From Streptomyces sp. ISL-36 (GTDB taxonomy: Bacteria > Actinomycetota > Actinomycetes > Streptomycetales > Streptomycetaceae), in NCBI RefSeq assembly GCF_018614205.1, contig NZ_JAGGOS010000026.1:1-35024 (forward strand): DNA of 35,024 bases, in the 5' to 3' direction. This document shows, one piece after another, positions 1-7,679 of this stretch. Positions within the stretch are counted from its first letter, which is position 1. Each line of letters starts with the position of its first letter. A program made the position numbers and the translations under genes. The notes below the pieces were generated by a model. The model saw only the letters and a list, made by a program, of their open reading frames with translations. It was not told the DNA's origin and searched no databases.

Positions 1-2257
1 GCTCGGCCTCGCCCGCGGCGCCACGGGCCTGGCCCGCGAGCCGGCCGAGCTGCTGCGCGACGGCGGACTTCTTCCGCTCGGCGGCCCGTCGGCGTTCGGC
101 CAGCTCCTCGACGAGTGCGGCGGCGGCGCGGCGGCGCTCGGCGGCCTCGTGCTGGGCGGCGGCCAGCTCCTCGCACCGCACGGCCAGCTCCGCCAGCTCG
201 GCCGCCGCCTCGTCGACGGACGCCTGCACCTCCAGGAGGCTGGGCGCCCCGGCGGAGCCGCCCTGGGCGAAGTGCGCGCCGAGCTGGTCGCCTTCGGCGG
301 TCACGGCGGTGAGGTGCGGGTGCGCGCGGACGAGCTCCTCGGCCTCCTCCAGGGTCCCGACGACGACGATCCCTTCGAGCAACCGGCGTACGGACCCCAT
401 GAGTTCCTCGGGTCCCCGGACGAAGGAGACGGCGTGCGGGGCACCGGCGGGGGTGGGCGCGGGCGCCGGGCCGGGTGCGGCCGGGGGCGCGGGGAGAGGC
501 ACGGGCGCCGGGCCGGGGGCTGCCGGGGGCGGGATCTCCGCTCCGGTGAGCAGCAGGGCCGCGCGGCCCGCGTCCTGCTTGCGCAGCAGACGCAGCGCCT
601 CGACCGCCGAGGCGGGGCCGGAGACGGCGATCGCGTCCGCCGCGGCGCCGAGGGCGGCCGCGAGGGGGATCTCGTACCCGGGGGTGACCGTGAGCAGTTC
701 CGCGGCCGGGCCCAGGAGTCCGGTGAGGTCGTCCCGGGCGCCGAGCAGCGCGCCCGTCCCGTCCTTGCGGCGCAGCCCCAGGGAGAGCGCCTCGTGCCGG
801 GCCCGGGTGGCGGCGCTGCGGCGGTCGGCCTCGGTGGCGGCCTCCCGGGCGGCCGTGAGTGCGGCCTCCGCCTCGGCGAGGTCCCGGCGGGCGTCCTCGT
901 ACCGCTCCCCCAGCTCCGTGTCGTCGGCGTCCAGCCCGTCGACCTCGGCCTTGAGCTGCTCGTACTCCTCCTGCGCGGCGACCGCCCGCTCCTGGGCCTC
1001 GTCCCTCGCGGCGGCGAGGCGGTCGATCTCGGCCTGGGCGGACGCGGCGCGCGAACGGGCCGCGTTCACCTGGCCGTGGAGCCGGGCGAGCCCCTCGCGC
1101 CGATCGGCGATGGCGCGGGCGACGTCCTTGAGCCTGCGCTCCTCCACCGCCAGCTCGCGCTCCAGTTCGGCGCGGTGCGTGACGGTGTCCTCCAGGGCCC
1201 GCTCGGCCGCTTCCAGCGCGGCCTCCAGCTCCGCCTCCTGCTCGCGGATACGGGCGGCCTCGCGCTCCATGTCCTCCGGATCGCGTCCGCGACGCTCCTC
1301 GGGCGGCTGGGCCGTGGCGCTCTTCACCCGCGCGTCGGCCAGTGAGACGGTGCCCCGCACCCGCTCGGCGAGCTGGGAGAGTTCGTACCAGGTCTGCTGT
1401 CCGCGCTGGACGCGCGGGGCGAGCCGCCGCACCTCGTCCTCGAGTTCCGCCTCGGTCGCGAGCGCCGCCTTCAGCTCGCGCTCGGCGCGCTCCTTGCTCT
1501 CCTTGAGCGCGGCCTCGTCGGCGACCTCGGCCTTCAGCGCCTCCTGGAGCCGTACGAGATCGTCGGAGAGCAGCCGCAGCCGGGCGTCGCGCAGATCGGC
1601 CTGGATGACGGCGGCCCGGCGGGCGACCGCGGCCTGCCGGCCGAGCGGTTTGAGCTGGCGCCGCAGTTCGTCGGTGAGGTCCTGGACGCGGGCGAGGTTG
1701 GCCTGCATCGCGTCCAGCTTCCGCAGCGCCTTCTCCTTGCGCTTGCGGTGTTTGAGGACGCCGGCCGCCTCCTCGATGAAGGCGCGGCGTCCCATCGGGT
1801 CGGCGTGCAGGACGGAGTCGAGCTGTCCCTGGCCGACGATGACGTGCATCTCGCGGCCGATGCCGGAGTCGGAGAGCAGATCCTGGATGTCGAGCAGCCG
1901 GCAGGTGTCGCCGTTGATCTGGTACTCGCTGCTGCCGCCCCGGAACATGATCCGGGTGATGGTGACCTCGGCGTAGTCGATGGGCAGCGCGCCGTCGGAG
2001 TTGTCGATGGTGAGCGAGACCTCGGCGCGGCCCAGCGGCGGCCGGCCGGTGGTGCCGGCGAAGATGACGTCCTCCATCTTGCCGCCGCGCAGCGACTTGG
2101 CGCCCTGCTCCCCCATGACCCAGGAGAGCGCGTCCACGACGTTGGACTTGCCCGAGCCGTTCGGCCCCACGACGCAGGTGATTCCGGGCTCGAACCGCAG
2201 CGTCGTGGCGGAGGCGAACGATTTGAAACCGCGGAGGGTCAGGGCCTTGAGGTGCAC
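1..2257 (-). CDS. smc: Chromosome segregation ATPase SMC (N-terminal about 752 residues, cut by window edge)
   Basis: SMC forms the condensin core that compacts and segregates chromosomes with ScpAB. The reading frame starts at GTG 2257 (MHLKALTLRGFKSFA) and runs off the left edge, so the second half of the hinge, the returning coiled coil and the Walker B head are outside. Seen: Walker A GPNGSGKSN near residues 32-40, the INGDTCRLLDIQ region, then a long Glu/Arg/Ala-rich coiled coil from about residue 170 to 500, then the hinge (GLLGPAAELLTVTPGYE). A Pro/Ala-rich stretch at about 438-541 interrupts the hinge region. The next gene upstream on the same strand ends 182 bases away and has its own terminator, so smc is probably transcribed separately. 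Identification is very secure; the GTG start is chosen because the family N-terminus begins exactly there. Confidence 0.97.
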   Translation of the reverse strand, partial: MHLKALTLRGFKSFASATTLRFEPGITCVVGPNGSGKSNVVDALSWVMGEQGAKSLRGGKMEDVIFAGTTGRPPLGRAEVSLTIDNSDGALPIDYAEVTITRIMFRGGSSEYQINGDTCRLLDIQDLLSDSGIGREMHVIVGQGQLDSVLHADPMGRRAFIEEAAGVLKHRKRKEKALRKLDAMQANLARVQDLTDELRRQLKPLGRQAAVARRAAVIQADLRDARLRLLSDDLVRLQEALKAEVADEAALKESKERAERELKAALATEAELEDEVRRLAPRVQRGQQTWYELSQLAERVRGTVSLADARVKSATAQPPEERRGRDPEDMEREAARIREQEAELEAALEAAERALEDTVTHRAELERELAVEERRLKDVARAIADRREGLARLHGQVNAARSRAASAQAEIDRLAAARDEAQERAVAAQEEYEQLKAEVDGLDADDTELGERYEDARRDLAEAEAALTAAREAATEADRRSAATRARHEALSLGLRRKDGTGALLGARDDLTGLLGPAAELLTVTPGYEIPLAAALGAAADAIAVSGPASAVEALRLLRKQDAGRAALLLTGAEIPPPAAPGPAPVPLPAPPAAPGPAPAPTPAGAPHAVSFVRGPEELMGSVRRLLEGIVVVGTLEEAEELVRAHPHLTAVTAEGDQLGAHFAQGGSAGAPSLLEVQASVDEAAAELAELAVRCEELAAAQHEAAERRRAAAALVEELAERRRAAERKKSAVAQQLGRLAGQARGAAGEAE

Positions 2258-2352
2258 GCCCCCGGACTCTACCGGGGCGGGTGCGTTTCACCCCCGAAGG
2301 TGCAGGGCACACCCTCCACCAAGGCCGGAGAGAGTGGTGGGACGAGGGGGGC

Positions 2353-2383
2353 GCAAGAAAGAAGGGACGCCGAAGCGTCCCTT
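2353..2383 (-). terminator. Intrinsic terminator after the small coiled-coil gene
   Basis: On the minus strand a 9-bp stem (AAGGGACGC / GCGTCCCTT) closes a TTCG tetraloop and is followed by CTTTCTTGC. It lies 57 bases beyond the stop of the small coiled-coil gene and before smc, so it should separate the two transcripts. Confidence 0.8.
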
Positions 2384-2439
2384 GCATGTCCAGCCGTGCT
2401 GGCGAGAGTGTTTCTCACCCTGGCCTGTGGGCTGAGGCC

Positions 2440-2655
2440 TCAGGTGAGCGCAGGCTCCGCCTGGGGAACGTCGAGGTCAATGCTGTCAAGCAGCGACTCT
2501 CCGTGCTGAGCGGCGGCAGCGTTGAGCGCGTCGTTCTCGGACTGAATCCGTACAAGCTCGGACTCGAGGTCCTGGACGCGCTGCTGAAGCCGTCGCATCT
2601 CGGCGAGGAGTCGCGGGTCGGAGCCGCCGACGTAACCGAGAAGCGCCTTTGCCAT
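2440..2655 (-). CDS. Small coiled-coil protein of unknown function (71 aa)
   Basis: Function unknown. Start is ATG 2655 (MAKALLGYVGGSDP), with GGAGGA nine bases upstream; a longer frame upstream to 2763 lacks this support. After a short Gly-containing head, residues about 14-45 (LLAEMRRLQQRVQDLESELV) form a heptad-like amphipathic helix with Leu/Val at a/d positions, predicting a short coiled coil and probably a dimer. The tail is acidic (SIDLDVPQAEPA). It sits directly upstream of smc on the same strand, separated by a hairpin terminator. The position beside a coiled-coil SMC is suggestive but gives no evidence of interaction. It is compact, cytosolic and has no signal peptide. Coding status is well supported by the ribosome-binding site. 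Confidence 0.82.
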   Translation of the reverse strand: MAKALLGYVGGSDPRLLAEMRRLQQRVQDLESELVRIQSENDALNAAAAQHGESLLDSIDLDVPQAEPALT

Positions 2656-3047
2656 GATGGATGGTCCTCCACACTGAGTGACCGACCGAAGCGGTGTGGG
2701 TCGTGAGGGAATCGCACCCGCGGTGCTCGGCAGCTCTTCTTGTCGTGCCGGATTTACTGCCAAACAGCTAAGGTGCGCGGGGCTTCCAGAGTCTCACCAA
2801 AAAGTTTGACGGTCAACACGATCACGCCCCGCATCAAGGGGCGACCGGGGGGCTGCGGCCGCGGAACAGGCGGCGGCGCCTCTCGACTCGGTGCCTCAGG
2901 GGCTCTGGAGATCATCCTTACGCGCCACGCTCGCCAAGGCAAGCCCCTCTCGGCAACGACCAGGTCATTTTCGCTTCAGGGGGCCGTCGTCGAACGTCCG
3001 CCCGGGGGTCTCTCAGGCCGCCGGGCGGAGCTCGGCCGACAAGATCG
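2656..3047. other. Intergenic region between the small coiled-coil gene and acyP (392 bp)
   Basis: I see no gene here. The stretch 2740-2835 is AT-richer than its surroundings and contains a perfect 11-bp palindrome TTGACGGTCAA at 2806-2816. Read on the minus strand this supplies a TTGACC -35-like hexamer for the small coiled-coil gene, but I could not find a convincing -10 at the right distance. The rest looks like untranslated spacer. Confidence 0.5.
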
Positions 3048-3329
3048 TCAGCGGACCGCGAAGCCGTCGTAGCCGCCGCGCGGGGTGTCCCAGATCTCAG
3101 TGACTCCGTCGACCCGCCCGGGAGTGTCGCCGGAGCGGAGCCAGGCGAGCAGACGGTGGCAATTCTCACTCGACCCCTCGGCCACGACCTGGACCCGCCC
3201 GTCGTCGAGGTTGAGGGCGAAGCCGACGAGGCCTCCGATCTCCAGTGCGTTTGCCCTGGTGAACCAGCGGAAGCCCACTCCCTGTACTCGGCCGCGCACC
3301 CAGGCGGTCAGCCGTACGTCTTCGTTCAT
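3048..3329 (-). CDS. acyP: Acylphosphatase
   Basis: Small cytosolic enzyme (93 aa, normal family length 90-100) hydrolysing the carboxyl-phosphate bond of acyl phosphates. The signature [15 protein letters not shown] lies at about residues 11-25, with the phosphate-binding loop and catalytic Arg23 region. The second hallmark, the catalytic Asn in [13 protein letters not shown], is near residue 39. It starts at ATG 3329 and has its own intergenic regions on both sides, so it is probably monocistronic. The same smc-acyP neighbourhood occurs in mycobacteria. The C-terminus ends in YDGFAVR, close to the usual F-x-V/I-x-R-like ending. Function in vivo is generally unclear for this family. Confidence 0.95.
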   Translation of the reverse strand: MNEDVRLTAWVRGRVQGVGFRWFTRANALEIGGLVGFALNLDDGRVQVVAEGSSENCHRLLAWLRSGDTPGRVDGVTEIWDTPRGGYDGFAVR

Positions 3330-3500
3330 GGCTGCACGCTAACGGCCTGATTGCCTGAGGAGCACACCACCCCCGCGCGTCATGGCGTACAGTCCCGACC
3401 GAATGAGCCTCACCCGTTCGGGCGAGTCGCGTTCGACCGGGCCCGCGAGGGCCCGCAGAAGCAAAGATCAGCAAAGCAGGTCGTCAGGAAGGCAGGGCAT

Positions 3501-4424
3501 ATGGGACGCCATCGCAAAAGGCGCGGCGTGCCCGTGCGCACCGGGCTGCTCGGCGCCTCCGCCGCGGTGGCGGTCGGCGCGGTCGCCCTCGCCTCGGGCC
3601 TGCTGCCCGGCGGGGACACCTCCACCGTCGGCAGCGCCGGCTCCGAGAAGCAGCAGCAGATCCATTCGCGGCAGGCTCCGGAGCTGACGACGCAGGGCGG
3701 TTCGTCGGCGACCCCGACGAACCAGTCGTCGGGCTCGGCCGCGGGGGCCGGAAAGGGGAACGGGTCCGGCAGGGCCTCCTCCCCCTCCTCGACCCCGTCC
3801 GCGGCTCCGTCGAAGACGCCGTCGAAGACCCCGGCGCCGAAGCCGTCGAAGACCGCCCCCACCGCCGCGCCGAAGAAGCCGGTCGCCAAGCCCACGCCCA
3901 AGCCCACGTCCAAGCCCACGTCCAAGCCCACGTCCAAGCCCACGCGTACCCCTTCCCGTACGCCCACGCGCATAGCGCCGCCGAAGCCGGTCCCGACGAC
4001 CGAGAAGCCCGTCGTGCGCGCCCCGGCCCCGCCGGTGGTCTCCCGCGACGCGGCCGTCGAGGCTGAGGTCGTCCGCCTGGTCAACGCCGAGCGGGCCACG
4101 GTCGGCTGCACGCCGGTGCGCTCCGACGCCCGGCTCGCGGCGCTGGCGAACGCCTTCAGCGAGGACATGGCGAACCGCGGCTTCTTCGACCACACCGACC
4201 CCGACGGAGCGACGCCGTGGGACCGCGCCGCCAAGGCCGGCATATCGGGCATGGGCGGGGAGAACATCGCCCGTGGCCAGGCGGACGCCGCCGCCGTGAT
4301 GTCGGCATGGATGAACAGCGACGGCCACCGCGCGAACATCCTGAACTGCGACTACACGACCCTGGGGGTCGGCGTGCACTTCGCCGACGGCGGTCCGTGG
4401 TGGACGCAGGACTTCGGCTTCTGA
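3501..4424 (+). CDS. Secreted or membrane-anchored CAP-domain (SCP/YkwD-like) protein
   Basis: The start at ATG 3501 (MGRHRKRRGVPVRTGLLG) gives a 307-aa protein with a basic N-terminus and one hydrophobic segment at about residues 12-35, typical of an uncleaved anchor or signal peptide. GGAAGG lies upstream at a suitable distance; an in-frame start at 3351 would add 50 residues without family character. Residues 50-180 form a Ser/Thr/Pro/Lys-rich linker with KPTS repeats that would span the cell wall. Residues about 190-307 are a CAP domain: EVVRLVNAERATVGC, then FFDHTDPDG, GENIARG, GHRANILN and GVGVHFADGGPWWTQDFG. CAP proteins of bacteria have poorly known roles, perhaps in wall or extracellular lipid or protein binding. 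The gene ends just before a strong inverted repeat. Confidence 0.9.
   Translation: MGRHRKRRGVPVRTGLLGASAAVAVGAVALASGLLPGGDTSTVGSAGSEKQQQIHSRQAPELTTQGGSSATPTNQSSGSAAGAGKGNGSGRASSPSSTPSAAPSKTPSKTPAPKPSKTAPTAAPKKPVAKPTPKPTSKPTSKPTSKPTRTPSRTPTRIAPPKPVPTTEKPVVRAPAPPVVSRDAAVEAEVVRLVNAERATVGCTPVRSDARLAALANAFSEDMANRGFFDHTDPDGATPWDRAAKAGISGMGGENIARGQADAAAVMSAWMNSDGHRANILNCDYTTLGVGVHFADGGPWWTQDFGF
3888..3944 (+). repeat. 12-bp tandem repeat encoding K-P-T-S linker units
   Basis: Almost five copies of AAGCCCACGTCC (the first reads AAGCCCACGCCC, the last is partial) encode the KPTP/KPTS units of the CAP protein linker. The repeats are in frame, so copy-number slippage would only alter linker length. Confidence 0.9.
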
Positions 4425-4430
4425 GCCGTT

Positions 4431-4484
4431 CGGACATGAGGAGGGCCCCGTCACCGGTCGGTGACGGGGCCCTCCTCATGTCCG
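4431..4484. terminator. 25-bp perfect inverted repeat, bidirectional terminator
   Basis: Arms 4431-4455 and 4460-4484 are perfectly complementary around a GGTC loop, and outer bases (GCCGTT.. / ..AACGGC) extend the pairing. It sits seven bases after the CAP gene stop and 15 bases before the flavodoxin gene stop on the other strand, the expected place for a shared terminator between convergent genes. No U-run is present, as is common in Streptomyces. Confidence 0.85.
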
Positions 4485-4498
4485 TGCGAACGGCCGGC

Positions 4499-5083
4499 TC
4501 AGGCAGCGGCCTTTCCGGCCGCGAAGGTGCGGGCGGTCTCGGCGACGCGGCGGCCGAGGTGTTCGGCGGTGGCGAGGTCGGCCTTGTGCACGCCCTCCGG
4601 GCCGAGGTCGTTGTGGGTCTGCGCGGCGGCGCCGGAGAAGAAGCCGAGGCGGTTGATGTCGTTCTCGGAGGCCTCGGTGGTGTTCCAGCCCGGCTTCAGG
4701 CCGAGGTTCACCCAGGTCATGCCGTGCTGGGCGGCGAGGGTCTGGAAGAACTGCAGGGTGTGGAGCTTGTCGCCGCTCTTGGAGGCGGAATTGGTGAATC
4801 CGGCGGCCAGCTTGTCGATCCAGGCGTCGGTGAACCAGCGCTTCGAGGTCTCCTCGGCGAACGCGTGGAACGCGCCGGAGGCGGTGCCCATGTAGGTCGG
4901 CGAGCCGAAGACGATCGCGTCGGAGGCGTCGAGCAGCTCCCACTGGGCGTCGGTGATCTCGTCGACCTTGATCAGGTGCACGGTGGCGCCGGTCTCCGCG
5001 GCACCGGCGCGGACGGCATCGGCGACGACGGCGGTGTGGCCGAAGCCCGAGTGGTAGGCGATGGAGACGACGGGCGTGGTCAT
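4499..5083 (-). CDS. Flavodoxin-like / WrbA-type NAD(P)H:quinone oxidoreductase
   Basis: A 194-aa FMN-binding flavodoxin-fold protein, probably reducing quinones or other electrophiles with NAD(P)H. The start at ATG 5083 (MTTPVVSIAYHSGFGHT) is preceded by GAGGAG seven bases upstream. Seen: the phosphate-binding loop YHSGFGHT at residues 10-17, then DAIVFGSPTYMG at about 55-66, which holds the flavin ring, and a C-terminal GFFSGAAAQTHND segment. The last matches flavodoxin/NAD(P)H dehydrogenase family members common in Streptomyces. It is divergent from an HxlR regulator, an arrangement seen in quinone- or thiol-stress responsive pairs. The palindrome 5124-5144 lies between its likely -35 (TTGCAC) and a weak -10. 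The exact substrate cannot be read from the sequence. Confidence 0.85.
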   Translation of the reverse strand: MTTPVVSIAYHSGFGHTAVVADAVRAGAAETGATVHLIKVDEITDAQWELLDASDAIVFGSPTYMGTASGAFHAFAEETSKRWFTDAWIDKLAAGFTNSASKSGDKLHTLQFFQTLAAQHGMTWVNLGLKPGWNTTEASENDINRLGFFSGAAAQTHNDLGPEGVHKADLATAEHLGRRVAETARTFAAGKAAA

Positions 5084-5123
5084 GGTGGGACTCCTCATCG
5101 GCGGGGGAACGACAAGAAGTAGA

Positions 5124-5144
5124 GCACTAACTTTCAGATAGTGC
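5124..5144. promoter_or_regulatory. Candidate HxlR-type operator, GCACTA-N9-TAGTGC
   Basis: Perfect 6-bp arms with a 9-base spacer (ACTTTCAGA) occupy the spacer of the putative flavodoxin promoter: TTGCAC on the minus strand at 5146-5141, and a weak TCTACT at 5123-5118. HxlR proteins usually bind such short palindromes in divergent intergenic regions. Binding is inferred. Confidence 0.55.
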
Positions 5145-5164
5145 AATCCCCGAGGTAGCGCCTG

Positions 5165-5194
5165 CTGACAGTTAGCGCTGTGCCCGCGTATGGT
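5165..5194 (+). promoter_or_regulatory. Candidate promoter for the HxlR gene; leaderless transcript likely
   Basis: CTGACA at 5165-5170 and TATGGT at 5189-5194 are separated by 18 bases. Transcription would start near 5200-5202, at the ATG of the regulator, so the mRNA would be leaderless. ACAG-N6-CTGT at 5168-5181 overlaps this promoter and could be a second operator. Confidence 0.5.
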
Positions 5195-5201
5195 AGAAGG
5201 C

Positions 5202-5585
5202 ATGACTGACGACCTCGTGTTCAACGTGTTCGCCCGCGCCTGCACCTCGCGCGAGACGCTGGAGCATGTGACGGGTCGGTGGGGTTCGCTCACCCTGGGG
5301 GCGCTCCACGAGGGCTCGCTCCGCTTCAACGAGCTGCGCCGCCGGGTCGACGGGGTGAGCGAGAAGATGCTGTCGCAGACGCTGCACGCGCTGGAGCGCG
5401 ATGGGCTCGTCCATCGCGAGGCCCAGCCGACGAACCCGCCGCGCGTCGACTACCGGCTGACGCCCCTGGGGCGTGAGATCGCCGAACAGCTGCGCGGCCT
5501 GATCGACCTGGTCGAAGGCCGGATGCCGCAGGTGCTCGCGGCCCGCGAGAGCTACGACGCCGGGCGCGCGCCCGCGGCGATGTGA
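5202..5585 (+). CDS. HxlR-family winged-helix transcriptional regulator
   Basis: A 127-aa DNA-binding protein. HxlR family hallmarks are the early Cys (FARACTSRETLEHVTGRWG, residues about 10-28), the winged helix with FNELRRRVDGVSEKMLSQTLHALERDGLV at about 44-72, and RVDYRLTPLGREI in the wing. Residue C13 is in the position where many members sense electrophiles or oxidants. The start at ATG 5202 is preferred because it coincides with the expected transcription start of a good promoter; ATG 5190 would add four residues (MVEG). It is divergent from the flavodoxin-like gene and very probably controls it and itself. HxlR dimers recognise palindromes such as those at 5124-5144 and 5168-5181. Confidence 0.9.
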   Translation: MTDDLVFNVFARACTSRETLEHVTGRWGSLTLGALHEGSLRFNELRRRVDGVSEKMLSQTLHALERDGLVHREAQPTNPPRVDYRLTPLGREIAEQLRGLIDLVEGRMPQVLAARESYDAGRAPAAM

Positions 5586-5586
5586 G

Positions 5587-5643
5587 GGGCGGGCCTCGTC
5601 GGACTGGGACGGGCGGGCCTCGCCGGACTGGGACGGGCGGGCG
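5587..5643. repeat. 24-bp tandem repeat between convergent genes
   Basis: Two 24-bp units (5587-5610 and 5611-5634, one base different) plus a 9-base partial copy lie immediately between the HxlR gene stop and the mutM stop. No function is evident; it may be a slippage product. Confidence 0.75.
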
Positions 5644-5646
5644 CCC

Positions 5647-6507
5647 TCAGACCGTCGCGCGGGGCGGTCGCTGGCAGCGCGGGCAGAAGTAGCTGGACCT
5701 GTTCATCCAGGGCCGGCGGCGCATCGGCGTACCGCAGCGGCGGCACGGCTCGTCCTCGCGCCCGTAGGCGTCCAGGGACCGGTCGAAGTAGCCGGATTCG
5801 CCGTTCACATTGACGTAGAGGCTGTCGAAGCTGGTCCCGCCGGCGGCGAGGGCCGCGTTCATGACGTCTCGCACATGGCCGAGGAGTTCGGCGGAGCGCG
5901 GCCGGGTGAGGCTCGCGGTGGGGCGTTCGTAGTGCAGCTTGGCGCGCCACAGCGCCTCGTCGGCGTAGATGTTGCCGACCCCGCTGATCAGCGACTGGTC
6001 GAGCAGCGCCCGCTTGATGGTCGTACGGCGCAGGCGCAGGGCGGCCTGGAAGGCGGCGTCGTCGAAATCCGGGTCGAGTGGGTCACGCGCGATGTGGGCG
6101 ATGACGTCGGGCAGACCGTCGGGGGAGTTCTCGTGCAGCGAGAGCCCGCCGAAGGTGCGCTGGTCGACGAAGCGCAGCTCGGTTCCGAGGGCGTCGTCGA
6201 AGCGGACCCTGATGCGCAGATGCTTCTCGTCCGGAGCGCTCTCGGGCTGGACGAGCAGCTGGCCGCTCATGCCGAGGTGTCCGAGGACGGAGAAGTCGCA
6301 GTCCGCGAGGGGGATCCAGAGGTACTTGCCGCGCCGGCGGGCCGTTCCGAGGCGGTGCCCTTCGAGCCGGGCGGCGAAGTCCGCGCCGCCGGCCGGATGC
6401 CTGCGCACGGCCCGCGGGTGGAGCACCTGGACCTCGCCCACGGTCCGCCCGTCGACCCAGCGCTCAAGACCGCGCCGTACGACCTCGACCTCGGGCAACT
6501 CGGGCAC
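5647..6507 (-). CDS. mutM: Formamidopyrimidine-DNA glycosylase (Fpg/MutM)
   Basis: Base-excision repair enzyme removing 8-oxoguanine and formamidopyrimidines, with AP lyase activity. The 286-aa product begins [13 protein letters not shown] after the initiating Met, so the catalytic Pro2 and Glu3 are present. RGKYLWIPL carries the conserved Lys near residue 59. The helix-two-turn-helix segment is [23 protein letters not shown] at about 165-187. The C-terminal zinc finger CRRC...CPRC is complete at about 255-279. The start GTG 6507 is preceded by GGAGGAG. It lies downstream of rnc in the same direction, beyond a hairpin. The order rnc-mutM-acyP-smc is also found in mycobacteria. Confidence 0.97.
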   Translation of the reverse strand: MPELPEVEVVRRGLERWVDGRTVGEVQVLHPRAVRRHPAGGADFAARLEGHRLGTARRRGKYLWIPLADCDFSVLGHLGMSGQLLVQPESAPDEKHLRIRVRFDDALGTELRFVDQRTFGGLSLHENSPDGLPDVIAHIARDPLDPDFDDAAFQAALRLRRTTIKRALLDQSLISGVGNIYADEALWRAKLHYERPTASLTRPRSAELLGHVRDVMNAALAAGGTSFDSLYVNVNGESGYFDRSLDAYGREDEPCRRCGTPMRRRPWMNRSSYFCPRCQRPPRATV

Positions 6508-6610
6508 GGGACTCCTCCACGGGGGTACGGGAACGACCTGGGAAGCCTACCGCTCGGGCGCCTCCCGCCCCCGGCCCGGTCCGGGCCCGGGAAAGGGCCG
6601 CGGGAAAAGC

Positions 6611-6656
6611 GACGACCCCGCCCCGAGGGCCCGTGCGGGCCTGGGGCGGGGTCGTC
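6611..6656 (-). terminator. Hairpin terminator between rnc and mutM
   Basis: A 14-bp perfect outer stem (6611-6624 with 6643-6656) encloses a second 6-bp stem (GGCCCG / CGGGCC). It begins 16 bases after the rnc stop on the minus strand and has no U-run. Confidence 0.75.
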
Positions 6657-6671
6657 AGGAAGGGGTGGGCG

Positions 6672-7484
6672 TCAGGCCGAAGCCTGGTCCGCGGCGGAAG
6701 AGATGTCGGCGACCTCTTCCGTTGCCGTCACCGCGGCGGCCTTCGCCGCCGCCACGCGCTCGTCCGCCGCCGCGCGGATCGCGCGCCATGCGGACTCGGC
6801 GGCCTGCTGCTCCGCTTCCTTCTTGCTGCGGCCGGTGCCGGTGCCGTACGAGACACCACCGACGCGGGCGGCAGCAGTGAAGATCTTCTCGTGGTCCGGG
6901 CCCTCCTCGGAGACGAGGTACTCCGGAACACCCAGGCCCTCGGCCGCGGTCAGCTCCTGGAGACTGGTCTTCCAGTCCAGACCCGCACCGAGGTTCGAGG
7001 ACTTCTCGATCAGCGGGTCGAAGAGCCGGTGCACCAGCTCCGAGGCCGCGTCGAGGCCTTGGTCGAGATAGACCGCGCCGATCACCGCTTCAAGGGTGTC
7101 GGCGAGGATGGACGCCTTGTCCCGGCCGCCCGTGCCCTCTTCGCCCCGGCCGAGCCGGATGAAGGAGCCGAGTTCGAGGCCGCGGCCGACTTCCGCCAGT
7201 GCACGCGAGTTGACCACCGCGGCCCGCAACTTGGCCAGCTGGCCTTCGGGCAGGTCGGGGTGGGTGCGGTACAGCGTGTCCGTGACCACCAGGCCGAGCA
7301 CGGAGTCCCCGAGGAACTCGAGACGCTCGTTGGTGGGCAGACCGCCGTTCTCGTACGCGTACGAGCGATGCGTCAGCGCACGCACCAGAAGGGCGGACTC
7401 GAGCTGATACCCGAGCCGCCCTTCCAGAAGCGTGTGGGACGAGGCATTGTCCGTCTTGTTGTCCGTCTTGGGGGACTCAGACAT
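6672..7484 (-). CDS. rnc: Ribonuclease III (AbsB of Streptomyces)
   Basis: Double-strand-specific endoribonuclease that matures rRNA and, in S. coelicolor, globally affects antibiotic production. The 270-aa protein starts at ATG 7484 with GAGAGG just upstream; the longer frame to 7589 overlaps rpmF and is not credible. The catalytic signature [13 protein letters not shown] lies at about residues 52-64, with the second acidic pair in [13 protein letters not shown] at about 128-140. The double-stranded RNA-binding domain runs from [15 protein letters not shown] to [13 protein letters not shown] (about 168-240), followed by an Ala-rich C-terminal tail. The gene is 19 bases downstream of rpmF and is probably in one transcript with DUF177 and rpmF. 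Confidence 0.97.
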   Translation of the reverse strand: MSESPKTDNKTDNASSHTLLEGRLGYQLESALLVRALTHRSYAYENGGLPTNERLEFLGDSVLGLVVTDTLYRTHPDLPEGQLAKLRAAVVNSRALAEVGRGLELGSFIRLGRGEEGTGGRDKASILADTLEAVIGAVYLDQGLDAASELVHRLFDPLIEKSSNLGAGLDWKTSLQELTAAEGLGVPEYLVSEEGPDHEKIFTAAARVGGVSYGTGTGRSKKEAEQQAAESAWRAIRAAADERVAAAKAAAVTATEEVADISSAADQASA

Positions 7485-7503
7485 TGCGCCTCTCACCAGC
7501 CAC

Positions 7504-7677
7504 TCAGACCGAGAGGACCTGGCGCTTGTTGTAGGTGCCGCAGCTCGGGCACGCGATGTGCTGCTGCTTCGGCTCCTGGCAACGCTCACACGAAACCAGG
7601 GTGGGGACCGCAGCCTTCCACTGCGACCGGCGGTGGCGCGTGTTGCTGCGCGACATCTTCCGCTTCGGAACAGCCAC
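7504..7677 (-). CDS. rpmF: 50S ribosomal protein L32 (zinc-binding form)
   Basis: A 57-aa protein beginning [21 protein letters not shown], the L32 signature, from GTG 7677. Four Cys (C30, C33, C43, C46; CERC...CPSC) form a complete zinc ribbon, so this is the C+ form rather than a zinc-independent paralogue. The start lies two bases after the stop of the DUF177 gene, whose last codons contain the GGAGAAG ribosome-binding site, implying translational coupling. The pairing of DUF177 with rpmF is conserved widely across bacteria. Confidence 0.97.
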   Translation of the reverse strand: MAVPKRKMSRSNTRHRRSQWKAAVPTLVSCERCQEPKQQHIACPSCGTYNKRQVLSV

Positions 7678-7679
7678 GG

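Noticed and set aside
309..1976. A Ser/Ala/Arg-rich frame of 555 residues
   Set aside because: Antisense to the smc coiled coil; no family features.
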